This document shows positions 11,248 through 25,400 of a stretch of DNA of 64,000 bases, in pieces. How positions within the stretch are numbered: the first letter of the stretch is position 1; every line of letters starts with the position of its first letter. This stretch comes from Brachypterus glaber (taxonomy: Eukaryota > Arthropoda > Insecta > Coleoptera > Kateretidae): contig OY294051.1 of the NCBI GenBank assembly GCA_958510825.1, positions 25,779,265 through 25,843,264 on the forward strand, written 5' to 3'. The position numbers and the translations under genes were made by a program. Below the pieces are notes generated by a model. The model saw nothing but the letters and a program-made list of their open reading frames with translations, ran no database searches and was not told the origin of the DNA.

Positions 11248-11837
11248 ATACTTTTTGTATCTTTCTGAAAGGTACAATTTTTTTAGCAGTTATTTTTATT
11301 TTAAATGTAAAAATATTTTTTGTAAGACCTCAAGGGGTAAAATTATTTTAAGGGCGGATTTTTTTTTTAACAAAAATTAAAAATTTAAAAAAATAATTTT
11401 TCTTCCATAGTATATTTTTTGACATTTTTTTATGGCTGATCATAAAATGGTCGTTAAACCATACGCAATATGATCGGCAAATGATCGTTGAACGACGATA
11501 GGCCACTGATCTTAAAATGTTCGGTAAATGGTATGTAATATGAAAAAAAAAAAAACGGCAAATGATCATCGTTTGACCGTTGGCACTAGTGTCCTATTGA
11601 CGGCGGGCCGATGCAAATTATCGACGGGGAACCACCATCGCTATGTCGGCATGCCGAACCATTGTTTGTTGGGTTTTACAATAAACCAAGTGATAGACAA
11701 CATAAAGTTTAAACAGTTGTTTTGTTTTTAGACCATGTTGACTTCCGGTCACAAAATAGCAGGCGGTCAAACCTGCAGAATTTTTAACCGCTTTATTCAA
11801 CAATGTCATTCGCCTCGTAAATGTTATTTAATAAAAT
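11248..11837. other. No gene seen; palindromic repeat debris
   Basis: Contains repeated gatcata/aaatgatcg fragments (11430-11570) and a GC-richer patch around 11575-11660 that weakly mirrors 9405-9560. The overlapping short ORFs on both strands (11348-11809) look like by-products. Confidence 0.4.
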
Positions 11838-11935
11838 AACAAGCCGTGAAGATATGTAATGCTTCGCATTTCAAGATAAACTCTTCACAGTGGGTAGTAT
11901 ATTGCGTTTTCTCTCGGTATAGTGGCTAAAACTTT
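11838..11935. repeat. Dispersed repeat, copy 2
   Basis: Diverged partner of 3545-3640: aagccgtgaagatatgtaat, cttcgcattt, actcttcacagtgg and ttctctcggtata occur in the same order. Confidence 0.6.
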
Positions 11936-13090
11936 TTTGTTTAATAATTAATTTTAAAAAAATGATATTTCTATTAATTAATTGATTGATTTTTTTTGAG
12001 TTTGTTGGATTTTCCTTCTATTTTATAATTTTTTTTTACTTTCTCATAAAAGTATTGTAATGGAAATAAATCAATTTTTTATTTCTTAAATCATCTTATT
12101 TTTCCTGAAACGTCGAGAAAAATCAAAATAAGCAACAAAAAAATTATGTCTGCCTGTTTGTCTGTCTGTATCCACAATAACTTAAGAAAGCTTTGAGCTA
12201 GCGGCTTTAAATTTGGTATGCAGATGTATTTTTATATTATCTTGGACAAGTTCGTATTTCAGCAAAATTGGTTGGTTGGAAGGGGGTAAAAGGGGGTTTA
12301 ACTTTTTGTTTTGGTCATATTTTTTTAATTATTTACAACAGAAGAAAAATTTGAAAACCACATGCAAGGTAAAATAAAATTACACAAAAAACGTTATTAT
12401 AATTTTTTTCTGAAAATATGTGTTATATCAAAAGTTTTCTTCCATTTTTTTATGATTTTTTAAAAAGTTACATATAACTTTTTTAACCAGAATTGTATCC
12501 AAGAATTCTTTGTCTATGACTTTTTTGACGACATTGGAAAATTAAAAAGAGTATAATAATAACAATTAATTTTGATTTATGATTATTGACTGAAAAGACA
12601 ACTCTCATAAAAATATGTATAAAAAACATCCCAATAACTGTTTATAATCAAGATATATCTTTAATGATTCTATAGAAGAATTCTTTTACAGATTAATCCG
12701 TTTGGTTTCCTCTAAATTTACCAACAGTAAATTAATTTAATAATTAATTAGCATGTTAGTTTAAAGTTTTTACTTATAAGTAGGTAATTCTAAATTCAAT
12801 GAAAAATAATTTTTATAAAACCACGTAGAGGATTTGACATTGTATTTTAAAATTTAACCTTGCATACTTAGCGTTTTATTTATAATATTTATAATCATGG
12901 TAGGTATGATAACCATACCTATAAAGCCATTATCTCCTTTGCAATAAAAATTATCGATTATTTTATGTAAAACCGTCCAATTTCTACACAAAGGAAATTA
13001 ATTACCCGTTTACATAAACATAAAAAAAAACTGCAAAAATTTGCGTTACGTACGGCTTTAAAGTATGATGGAACCACCGGCTTTAAATGA
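11936..13090. other. No gene seen upstream of the first identified GGT exon
   Basis: Includes gtctgcctgtttgtctgtct (about 12150) and an aaacgtcgagaaaa motif that recurs near 20770 and 34080, apparently part of a widespread repeat. I looked here for the missing N-terminal transferase exon and found no hydrophobic coding stretch with a suitable donor. Confidence 0.4.
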
Positions 13091-13094
13091 CTTT

Positions 13095-13200
13095 CAAACC
13101 AGCCTTCGACAAATTTCAATTATTAATTACCTGAAAAAGGCAATCTATGCATGTAAGAATCTAACTCACGCTAGCCAACGTGTCTAGTAAAGATCTAATA
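13095..13200 (-). mobile_element. Diverged fragment of the tRNA-derived SINE
   Basis: Shares ccttcg.caaatttcaatt, taattacctgaaaaa-type sequence and gaatctaactcacgctagc with the better copy at 28656-28943, in the same orientation. It ends about 70 bp before a gamma-glutamyltransferase splice acceptor. Confidence 0.5.
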
Positions 13201-13272
13201 ATGATTCAGACGCCTTTAACCCCCTTAGATTGTTCACCATAAATAAATGTAATTCTCATTTTTTTATTTCAG

Positions 13273-13493
13273 GGATATTTTATTGAAAAATGGTTCTGCA
13301 GTTGACGCAACTTTGGCAGCTCTATTTTGTAATGGAATGGTCACCATGCAAAGTATGGGGCTAGGGGGTGGTTTTTTGATGACCATTTATAAAAAGGATG
13401 AAAATAAAGCATATTTCTTGAATGCCAGAGAAAAAGCACCGATCAACGCTTCCTCTGAATTTTATAAGGATGATCCCCTAAAGTCACAAACCG
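13273..13493 (+). CDS. GGT1: GGT exon A (first identified)
   Basis: Acceptor tttatttcag precedes it and donor gtaag follows. It encodes [12 protein letters not shown] through [18 protein letters not shown]. It starts in codon position 3, so an upstream exon must supply two bases (consistent with the conserved GR-D of the family). Confidence 0.92.
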
Positions 13494-16400
13494 GTAAGAA
13501 AAAATTAAATTTATAGAGACCCTCTATTACAACAGAGGTTCTCTATAAATTTATTTTTTGTTTCTCTACAGAGACAAACGCATATATAAATGAAAAACTT
13601 TAGATGCAATGAAAGACGATTGGTAAATCTACCATCAATAATTATTTATTATTATTATTGTTAATATTAAAATATCATATATGCATAAGTTACGAAAATA
13701 TACATTAAATTTTACATTGTAAATGTCTTGTAATTTTTGGTCATAGCATTTTTTTATTTTTAGGGCCATTATCGATAGCTGTACCTGGTGAATTGAGGGG
13801 CTACTGGGAGGCCCATAAAAGATTTGGCAAGTTACAATGGAAAGATCTGATTGAGCCTACTGTAAAATTGTGTGAAGCAGGGTACAATATTACTGATCAT
13901 CAATACATGTCCATGAGTCTAAATAAATTGGCCAAAACCGATCCTAATATCAAGTGAGCATAAACTTTCCTTGGTCTCATCAGTATAGTATTTAAACATT
14001 CTTTCATTAAACGATTTAGGATTTTTACTTATTAGGTTTGTTTCGGTTTCAAGTTCTGAACCATCCCAAACAGACTTGAAACAAAAATGAAGTACTGCTC
14101 GCAGAAAAAACATATTTATATAGTTAAACGAATTTTCAATTTACTCTAAAAGTTATTGTTGTAAAACTATCAGTTTCCGAAATAAAGCAAATTTAAGATA
14201 ATGACACCCAATCTACATGTTCAGGAGGCAGTGAATTTTTTTGGTACTAATTTTCTCGTAAGCGAACATCCATATATTATTGATCACTGATCAGTGAGTA
14301 ATTCTAAGCAAGAAATCTTTTATTCCATATGGCCGGTTTTCCGATGGGTCAAAAAATGCTTTAGAAGATTTAAATGCGTTCCATTTTTTTACTTTTATAT
14401 TTTTACACTAATGAGAATGGTTCTGTTAATAAGTCGTACACTAAACATGTCTAGCACACCAAATATGGTACGTGAAAAACTGATTTATAGTAAATCTAAA
14501 AGATTCGTCACCAAGAAAATACCCTAGTAGAAATTTAACTTTAGAATAACGTTTTTCTAACGTTAGAAAACTGTACAAAAGTACGTTGTAAAATATATGC
14601 AATTGTCCCGTTTTTTAACGTTAGAATCTAACGTTAGTTACAAACGTTAATCTAACGTTAGATTTTTAAGTTAGAAATACGTTATGAGTACGTTTAATTT
14701 CTAACTTTAAGAGGGGACGTGGCTAACTAGGAAATTTCTACGTGCATCATAAAATGGCAGTTGGAGACAAATTCATTAATATAAATAAATCTTAATATAT
14801 TTTAGTAATCATAATATTTTTAAACATAATTTCGTTACATTTATTTATAAAATAGCCATCTTTTTAGGTAGCCCTAAATATTTTTCGTGTAATATGCTGT
14901 TATACTTCGATAAATACCTTTACCTCTCAGAAAAACTTTATATTTAGTTAGTTAATATTTATTTATACATTCATAATCTTAAAATATTTGTTCAATTCTA
15001 GTAGTGTTGACTTACTATAATTTTGACTTTTGGGGGATATTTTTTTAAACTTATTATAGAAATAATAAATAATTATCAAACCTAGGCACATATCTGTCTG
15101 AAATGAGTATTTTCTACTATAGCTTACGTATTAATAATGGAAATTTAAAAAATATTTAAAGTTAGAATAAGGTTAGAAAAAGGTTAGAATATAGTTAGGA
15201 AACTAACGTTAGATTTATGTATTTTAAAACGTTTTTGTCAAACCTTAATTTTTAAGGTTAGATTTATATATTTTATAACGTTTTTGTATAACGTTTGAGA
15301 CTAAACATAAAATTTTCACTAATCTAATTTTATTTTAAGTTAGATTTATGTACTTTTCTACCAGGGTAAGTTTACTCAATTGAATTTTCCATGCAGAGAA
15401 CCCACCGGAAAATTTTTGCCGGACTGTTGATTAGTATCACTCCTATCGATGTCCGATGTTCTGAGAAATTGAGTCCAAAAATAATCCCTGCCTCCTAGAC
15501 TACTAGAGAGATTTCCCTTTTAGCTTGCAAACAAACATTTTTATTAATAATTCCTAACTTTTTTAAGAGAATGGTTAGTAGAAAAAGATGGTAGTTTTAA
15601 GAAACCAGGAACCACAGTTACACCAACTAAACTATGTAAAACATTAAAACTGATAGCTGAAAATGGAGGGGATGATCTGTATAATGGCACTTTGTCGAAA
15701 ATGTTTGCAGAAGACTTAAAAGAAGTTGGAAGTTTAGTCACAATTGAAGATTTGAGAGAATATCAGTAAGTTATTAACAATTATGTTAAGTTATTAGCCC
15801 AGCAAGTTATTAACAATTATGTTATTAGGCCCCTTGAAAGTTTATAAGATTACGAATGGATTTTATTGAATTTGGTTTTTGGTCTTAACCAAGACCACAA
15901 CCAAGATACTATCCGCGTAGAAAAAAGTAGGACAGCGGTTTTTTAATGATGTAAATAATATTTATATATTATACGTTTATTTCTTCTTTTGCTTCTAGTA
16001 ATAAATCAGCTGCATACAATGATGTCAATAGCAATTTTTATTCGTTTTTGCAGTAGGCAACGTCGATTGTCAATAAATGACAGTTCTTATCAACGAACTA
16101 ACAACTCTTCTCTCTAGAACACGCATACCGTTAATATAAAGTATCGCTAACATCGCGGTTTATTTGTAAACAAATAGTAGGTATATTCAGACCTGGACAA
16201 TAACAATTACCAATAACTGTTATTGTTGTCTCTGTTAGAACAAATCTGTGCGAGTAAGACAGACAAATGTATATGTTGGCTACGTTTTTGTCAGTTTTTA
16301 CAAATGAAATGCCGGTTCGAAAGAGAAGAGTTATTAGTTCATTGGTTCTTATACATAATATCAAATAATATACCCTGTCACAATATACTATATATAGTAT

Positions 16401-19400
16401 TATATTGGTTAATAATTATGAAGATATTTTTAATTATATACAAGAGTTGCACCACATATACTGCAGAAGATGAATTTGAATAAAAATATTTGATAAAATA
16501 AGAAGAAATGTACTGCGAGAATGTCAAATGGATTTATAATTATTTCATTACCTAATTCAAAATTATTGTAACATGAAACAGTGTTAGGTATAAACTACCT
16601 TCAAAAGGAGGTCCCTGTATCACTATAATAAATACAATACAATACAATACAACTTAGGGTCACTGGATCAGTTTTTACTTTGTCTAGTGTTTTGGTGGTT
16701 AGCCGTTTGGGTTTCTGGTAGTTTTCCCCAAACCAACCGACCACCAAAACACACTAACACACAAACTAGACAAAGCACAACCGATCGAGTCACCCTAGAG
16801 CAACTCACCATCAAGATGTTATGTACATCCGAGACAGGATAGCCCTAAATTTTCTTTGCGTCAAAATTACTGTCAAGCATGACATAACCTAATATTAAGA
16901 GTCAAATTTAAATATCGAAATATCGAAAATATGTAGGGTTGTTTATCTAATATTTTTCTCAAACCGAATCTAGCGAAAAAAAAATGACCAAGGCTTAAAT
17001 CTTAGTTTTGGTCTTGGCTTTCCTTTTCCATTTTCGTTACAAGCAAAACACTAAAATTATGTTTGATCAAGCCTAAGTCTCGCGGGGCTTTTAATTTAAC
17101 TGAAAATCCTACTAAATATTAGTATACATTGAGCTTGTTTATTAAATGTAATTATTTTTAGGCCCGAATGGAAAGAACCGGTCTCCGTAAAATTTGCAAA
17201 TGGTGACCAGCTATTTTCAGTTCCACCCCCGGGATCTGGAATATTACTTGCTTTTATTCTGAACATCCTTGACCGTTATAATTTCGACAGATTTAGTATT
17301 ATGGGCCTTAATAATACCGTTTTAACTTATCACAGAATGATGGAAGCTTTTAAATACGCTTATGCCAAAAGAACTGAACTGGGGGACACAAATTTTGTAA
17401 ATATTTCACAGGTAAGCCCAATCAGCAGGGCTAATTTTAAGGAATGAGTGTTATTCTCGGAAAGGGTTTCCACAGTTATTAAACTTAGCTAAAGCTTAGC
17501 TCAGCTAAGCCACCGCTTTGTGTCGGCCCTGCATCCTGCATTACAGTTTCTAGCATCATGGATCCATAATTAACCTTATATAAGTGTTGTTTTCTGTCCT
17601 CCTCGTTTACCATCTATGTTACTCGAAATAATTAGCTTTTAGGCCTTAAAAGAAGGTGATATTTTTGATTACGACCATACAACTTACTGTTACTAACGTT
17701 AAAATAATGTTATATGTTTCAGTTAATGCAAAATCTGACTTCAAATGATTATGCAAATAGTATAAGATTAAAAATTCGTGATAACCACACAAGTTCAGAT
17801 CCCAAGGATTATGGAGCTGTTTTTTACAATAAGGAAGATCATGGCACCGCGCATGTTTCCGTTTTAAGTCCTGACGGTGATGCCGTTTCTGTTACCAGCT
17901 CTGTAAATATCTAGTAAGTATATAACCTAAACTGCTGACTTAGCAACTGAAGTGGACCCGAAAATTTCGTGCAATTTTAAATCCAAATATTTCAAAAACT
18001 AATGCATGGATTCAGGTCATTCTTAAATTGAGTAAAAGGGCATGGATTGACTATTATTTGCCACATAATCTATATAATATCTATAAAATAATATCAATGA
18101 GGTGTCTGTTTGTCTATCTGTACTTCCAGAATTTTTTTTATACTTTACAAACAGCTTGAAATCTGAAACTTTTGCATGCACTTCAGGAACTTGGTTCTGT
18201 GACCCCAAATTTTTTTCAAGGGGGCCACTAGGACACAAAAAAAATTACAATATTCGCGAAGGGGTCACCTTTGAAAATTTTACAGGCTAAAATATTAACT
18301 AGTACATTATAATAATTAATACGTTTGGCAAAATTAATAACATACAGTGTTTTGCAAAGTGAACCGGAGATTTTTTGAGTTAAGTAACTTTAGATTTTCT
18401 CCAATTTCGTAGCAGAAACTTTTTTCATGGCACTAAAAATATCCAACAAATATCTACATTTACTTTGAGATGTTTTTACATAAATAATTCATATAAATTA
18501 ACTTTTATTTTATTTAAAGTTGAAACTCTTAAATATTTACCATTTTATATTTTAGCTTTGGAGCTGGTATTACGTCTAAACAAACAGGCATCATTTTTAA
18601 TTCTGTTATGGACGATTTTTCATTTCCGTATTTTAAGAATTATTTCGGCCTACCTGGGTCACCAAATAACGAAATGAAACCTGGTAAACGACCGTTATCA
18701 TCAATGTCTCCAAGTATTATAGTGGACAAAAATGGCGACGTTAGGATGGTAGTTGGTGCCGCAGGTGGAACTCGAATTACAACAGCAGTGGCGCAGGTAA
18801 AGATCGAAATAAATTAAATTTGTATACACTGTAAAAAAATAGGGTGCAATATTACATGAAATTTACAATGAGAGTCCTGTAAATTACAAAAATTTAAAAA
18901 AAAAATGAGACTGGGACTTCCCAGAACTGGAGAAATTTTTTTGGTTTGGAATTTTAAATTTTACTACTCATCAGTTTCTTGACTATTATTACATAAATAA
19001 TAAAGCTTGTATTTAAGGCTTTTTTGTTCCTATAAGATTATTTCTTTTGAAAAAAAAATTTAAGGTGTCTTTCTACCTTCAAATTTATTTTTTTTACATT
19101 TTTCTTTTTATGTATAGAAAGAAAAAATATATCATTGTGAAATTGAAAATTTTTGAAAAACGTCCACTATTTTGTTATTTTTTGGCCAAAAAAATTTTCT
19201 TGTAGTTCGGACTATAACTACTTCAATACTGAATAATATCCAGTTTTTTTTAGTCGATCCAAACAGCCGAAATCATGGCGACCACCATTTTTTATGTTTC
19301 TTTCAAAAAAAAATTATGGCACTTTAAAAATCTATTTTTTTTTGTATTTTTAAATAAACATACCTACAATGATATCTTTTTTTTTTCACTACCAGCCTAA

Positions 19401-22400
19401 AACCACATCTTTATTACTGTTCTTTTCATTGGTAGAAATATTATTTCTCTACCTATGACGTCAGAGGTTCTAAAAATAATGAAATTGCACCATGGTTAAT
19501 AATTAATTTTTATTCAGCTGTTTTGGCATCTGACGTTTCACTTAATTATTAAATCACGTTGCTATTTACAAGTGTCTTTAGGCACCAAATTTATTTATTG
19601 CATGATAAATTCAAAAATATTAACTAAATTAAGTACCTATATTTAGTACCTATAAAACATGTTTTACAAAAAACACTTCGAAAAGTGAAAATAATTGGTC
19701 CATCATATTCAACCATAGACTATACAACCCATATATTACCGTAAGGATCATAGATTACTAGAGGTACAACCCCCATATATTGATTTTTGAGGCAATAGAT
19801 TCTCCCTCACAGTTTTCGCCTGTCTCCTTATTTCTGGAGGAGTACCAGAATCATCACTTTGCATTTCACTTTCCATTTTTATATATTTTATTACACTTAA
19901 CACGGAAACACTTTCTAACTTAATAATTTTAGCAGATCACCAGAAAATTTCTGCCAGAAATGTCAAGTTATTCATTTGTTTTTTTAATGGCCGCGAACGG
20001 CCAGCGTGATATTTTAAATTTATAAGCGTTTTCATTAAATTTTAGTAAAATAAATAAATAAATAAATAGCAAATTAATTGTACTGGTAGTGAAAAAAATA
20101 CTATATTTTCCACGTGAGTGAAGATTTAACATTTTAGACCGCGTCTTGCGGGCTTCGCGCTGGCGCGCTCATCCCGCAATTTGACGCAGGTCAAAAATGT
20201 TAAACTTCTCTCACTTGGTAAATAATGTACTATTGTTTTAATATAAAAAAATGTTTAAAGAAATATATATTTTTTAAATTTGAAGGCAGAAAGACCCCTT
20301 AACCAACTTCCCAATAATGAGGAGGTTATCATTTCGACGCAAGACGCGTTTTTTAGAATTTTATGTTTACTGGTACTGTCTAGTTGTAACTTATACCAAA
20401 CTTAAATGGAAATACGTTTTTTTATTTGGTAATTTTAGGTCATTATGAGAACATTATGGTTTGGACAAAACATCAAAGAAGCTGTTGATGCCCCCAGATT
20501 GCACCATCAAGTTTACCCTACTACTGGATCATATGAATACGGCCTGTTACAGGTAAAATTATTTTTGAAAAAAAAAACATGTTTTACCCCTACCCGAGTT
20601 TTACCAATATAAACCCATCCGAGAACTTTAGATAAAGACTGTGACCCAAAAGTCTTTATCTTAAATTATTCTCTGGTTATCATGGTAAAAAGTTTTCCTG
20701 GACAGAGACAGACCGACAGACGACAGTTTTTTTTTTTGTGGAAATCAGATTTTTTTGTGGAAATCAAAAGTCCAAACGTCGAGAAACGTAAAAAACGCAA
20801 TAAAAAAATTATATTACTGAAGATTTTTTAAGTAAGTATGTGTAGGTCGGTACTTTAAACGAAATGAGATATCAACCTAAAATTTGGAACACCTACATAG
20901 ATATATTTATTGGTGCATTTATAAAAAAAATTACATTACACAGGATTTTTTTAATGGCGAAAACCGCAGTTCTCTAGGTTAAATAGTTTTTGAGTTATTA
21001 CACGTCAGTGTCACATTTTCTAGGAATTTAAAAATTTTGAAAACAAAATTAAAAAATCATTACACGTCAGTGTCACATTTTCTAGGAATTTAAAAATTTT
21101 GAAAAAAAAATTAAAAAATCATATACATATCATAAACGGGGCGTTTTTGCAAAAAAACCTTGGAGGTTTTTCTCTAACATGTGGGCTACACATAAAAAAA
21201 TAATCAGCCAAATCCGTAACCCAAGCCCTCAGCCCTGCCTGAATCGGCGCGATCTCTTTAATCTTCTTAGCAAAAAAATGTAAATCGAGACTTTTTTATA
21301 CAATTGATTGTCATGTGCGTACCAGTTCAGATTTTCGTCCAGGACCTGGCCTAGTAATTAATACAAGCTTTTATTTAACTTGCAATGTTTGTTGTTATTA
21401 GTATGTAGGTATGTTTGTTTAGGGCAAATCTGCCAAAGGCTTTTTCGACCACTTAGAATATACTTAGAAAGCTAAAATTTGGTACACATGCTTAACTCAG
21501 CTGACAATGTAATTTTATATAAACCTTACCTTGCCCCCCAATCCCCCCACCCCTAAAATTAAAAATATCCATTTTTTACCCGAGATAATTTAAAACTAAA
21601 ATTAGGTTACATACCCAATAAAATTTTAAAATAAATTTTACATCCCCCCTTAGCGCCCCATCACCCCATACGCGTATAAGGCTAAGTTTACCCCCTCTCT
21701 GTTTCACACACTTAAAATAAACGTAGAAAGCTGAAATTCGGTACACATGCTTATCTCTGATGACAATACAATTTTATATAAAATTTACCCCTAACCTCCC
21801 CACCCCTAAAATTAAAAAAATCCCTTTTTTTACCCACACCTTTTTTTTAGTCATAAAAATTTCTGTCAGTCAATCATAATCACAAATATGTAAGGATTAC
21901 CATGCCATTACCATGCCGGCCTTTGTAAAAAAACATTTTTAAGAACAAGCTTTTATTTAAGTGCACTAAAAAGAAGAAAATAAACTTTAAAGTAAAACAA
22001 ATCCATCATTTTGTTACATACATACATACATACATACAATTTTATATGCTATAAAAGCTTGTCGCGAGATTTTCCTGAGTAAATTTCTTTTATAAAAAAT
22101 CTCGCGACAAGCTTTTATATCATATAAAATTGTATAATGTAACAAAATGATGGGTTTAATTTACTTGAAAGTTTTTCTTCTTTTTAGTGTACTTAAATAG
22201 CTTGTTCTTAAAAATGTTTTTTTACTATTCATTTATTTACCATTATCATCCTCGTGTTCAACAGAAGCCGTTCTTTTGGTGGAAAAGTTGATTTTCTTTG
22301 TTTTATTTTTATTTAGTTTTAAGACATTGGCAGTAAACCATTTCCAGTCCCTCTACAAAAGCCATGATCTGCCGCAGATTTATTAGGTTTTTGTGAAAAA

Positions 22401-25400
22401 AAATTAGAGAGGCATCGTCTGCGTAAAGTATACATTTGTAGGGTAACATAATATGTTACTATATTATAGTACAAAAAATCGTTTAAATAAATAATGAAAA
22501 GTAAAGGCCCAAGAATGGAGCCTTGGGGCACTCCATGCTTAATAAAACTGAAATCCGATAGTTTATTTTTAAAAAACACACATCTGAGGTAAGATATGAA
22601 CAGCTGTAGGGGCATACCTCTGATGCCTTAGAAAATCAACATTTCCACCATTTTATCATGGGACAAAGTCGAAGGCCTTCTGAAGGTTAAAAAAGTGTGT
22701 TGACCTCCTCCAAACCCCTCGACTATGTCCCGCACAATTTTTAAAACCGCGTCAACTGTTGAACGGCCTGTACGAAAACCGAACTGGCCATCACGAACTA
22801 GTTTGTTTTTTTTTAATAAAACTATTTAGCCGCTTTCTTATAATTGTTTCAAATAGTTTACCAAATATGGGCATGATTAGGATCGGACGATAATTTTCCG
22901 GAAGATTTCTGTCGCACTTTTGGTAAATGGGTATGACTTTAGATACCTTGAACATTTCTGGAAAAACGCCTTCATACATGCTGGCATTAAATAAATAAGT
23001 TAGGGGCATTAGCAAGAAAAAGTAGGCATTTTTAATAACTTTACTGTTTAAGTCATATATATATATCAGTGCAGTTCGAATTTTTGAAGTTGCATATTTC
23101 ATTAGAAACCTCAGTTGTTGTGACAGGTTCCCAGAAAACTGAGTTTGTGCTAATTTTTATTTTATTAAAATAAACATTAGAAAAATTATCTGAGTTAGGG
23201 AGAGATTCAATGACAGTATCAGCTACAGTAGTGAAAAAATGATCGAAATCCTCTGCAGAAGCGTCACTATCTTGGTTAGAGCTTTTTTATTTGCACGCTC
23301 ACTATTTATTATTCTCCAACTATCTTTTACCTTGTTGTGAGAGTTATCGACATAATCACTAAATGCTGTGTTTTTTGCTTTTGTTATTTCTTTTTTATAA
23401 TTTTTATGTAAAATCTTGAAAACTGTTTTATCCTCGGGATCTTTTGTTGTATTATACAGAGCGGTCCAAAAGTCACCCCCCCTCTTAACTTTTGAACCAG
23501 TTGAGATATCGACTTCAAATTTGGAACTTTTAAATAAGACAACCTAAACTATCATTTAGCATATATTTAATACTTTCAGCTCTTAAAATGTGGAAAGGGG
23601 GGTCGTGTAATACATCACTTTAAAGCTTATAAAATTCTCCATTTAACTCCATATTTTTAAATAAAAAAAAAATGGGTTTAAAATGGGGTTGAAAATGGGT
23701 ATTAATGTCAAAATTCCTCTAAAAAAAAACAAATAATTTTTTAAAAATGCCTAATTTCATCATAAAAAAATGTTAATTATACTTTTAAACTAATTTTAGT
23801 TGACATAAATAAAAATTTATAAAAAAAAAACTTAAAAAATCGAATGTTTTAGCACAAAAAAATAAAAAATCAAAACCTTAACAAAATTTTTTAAAAAATT
23901 TAAAAATGTTAGTTTAAATAGAGAATTTTATAAGCTTTAAAATGATGTATCACACGACCCCTCTTTCAATTTAAAAAAATGTCCCCCCATGCCCCCCTGC
24001 CCACATTTTAAGAGCTGAAAATATCAAATATATGCTAAAAGATAGTTTAAGTTGTCTTATTTATGAGTTCTAAATTTGAAGTCGATATCTCAACTCGTTC
24101 AGAAGTTAAAAGGGGGGGTGACTTTTGGACCGCACTGTATACTTGCTTTACAGCTGTGACTGTATCACGCATTTTTCTCAGTCTATCATTAAACCAGTAA
24201 ACTGGGATTTTAGTTTTTACAAAAACTTTTTTCTCAGGAAAGTTTTTTATAACTAGACTTTGATAAGTGTTTATCAAGAATTTTTTTAAGTAAGTTATAA
24301 AGTTGTTACTGTGAATATACACCAGTTGACCTCTGATAGAGATTCAACGATTTTTTTAATACCTTTTTGAGTGATTGGCCGTCTTTTTGAAACCTCATTA
24401 GTTTTACTGTCATTGACTTTAAAACTAATGTGACAACTGACCAAAGTGGTCAGATAGACATGGGTCTAGGACGCCAGTCTGATAGTCATTTATATCCATA
24501 TTTGTCAAAATATTTTCAATACACTTTTGTGACTTTGAGGTTACTCGAGTGTATTCAATTATTGTTATATCTAGCCCAAATGACTTTGTGAATTCAACAA
24601 GCTGATTATTATCAGATAAAAAACTCATATTGAAATCTACCACTAAGATAACTTTATTAAAGCATTCTGAAATTGAAGTTAAGAGCTTCTCAAACTTACC
24701 GATAAAGTTAGGATAATTACCATCAGGAGATCTATACAGGGTGATAACAGCAATTTTTGTTGGCTGAAGTTCAATTCCACAGAATTCTGCATCAAACTCA
24801 CAATTGAATCTATCAAGATCACGAACGTTGCATTTTATACGGCCATCTGTAAACATAGCCAGTCCAACGTGTATGCCTTGGGATCTTGAAAAATAAGAAA
24901 CAAGATTATAGTTAGGTATTTTAAGTAAATTAATAGTATCACTTGTGCACCAATGTTCAGAAACACACAGGATATTATAGCTTTCATCATGCAGGAACAT
25001 TGCAATTTCCTCTATCTTGTTTGAAATTGACTGAGTGTTACATAAGGCAACGTTATCTTTTTTGGCATAGGTTTGATATTTTTAGCTTTTAGCAGTGGTG
25101 ATATATCATTTTAAAGCTCACAAAATTATATTATAATTCTCTATTCCACTATTTTACCTTCTTAGAAAATGTTTAAAAAAATAGAAAATATATGAAAGAA
25201 TAGAGAATTTTATGATCTTAAAATGATCCCCTTTTCAGTATTATGTATGAACATTCCCCCACGCTCCCCAGTCCACATTTCATATCGCCTTGTAAATTCC
25301 GAAACATCGTATCTGAAAAATGGGAACTCGCCAGAGACATTTTATTTTTTATGGAACTAGTAGGGTAGTAATTTAATAATTATTAAATTACTTATTATTG

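Larger units (their letters stand above)
22300..25075 (-). mobile_element. Decayed, 5'-truncated non-LTR retrotransposon (LINE), split by a later insertion
   Basis: On the minus strand, endonuclease sequence (25.07-24.4 kb) is followed by a linker (24.3-24.14 kb), then, after a 681-bp DNA element, more linker and reverse transcriptase (23.4-22.3 kb). The order EN-RT and the sequence style fit the CR1/jockey group of LINEs, which I cannot resolve further. Several frameshifts and stops break the frame. The 5' end stops around [21 protein letters not shown] sequence and there is no ORF1. It lies antisense inside the last GGT intron. Confidence 0.8.
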
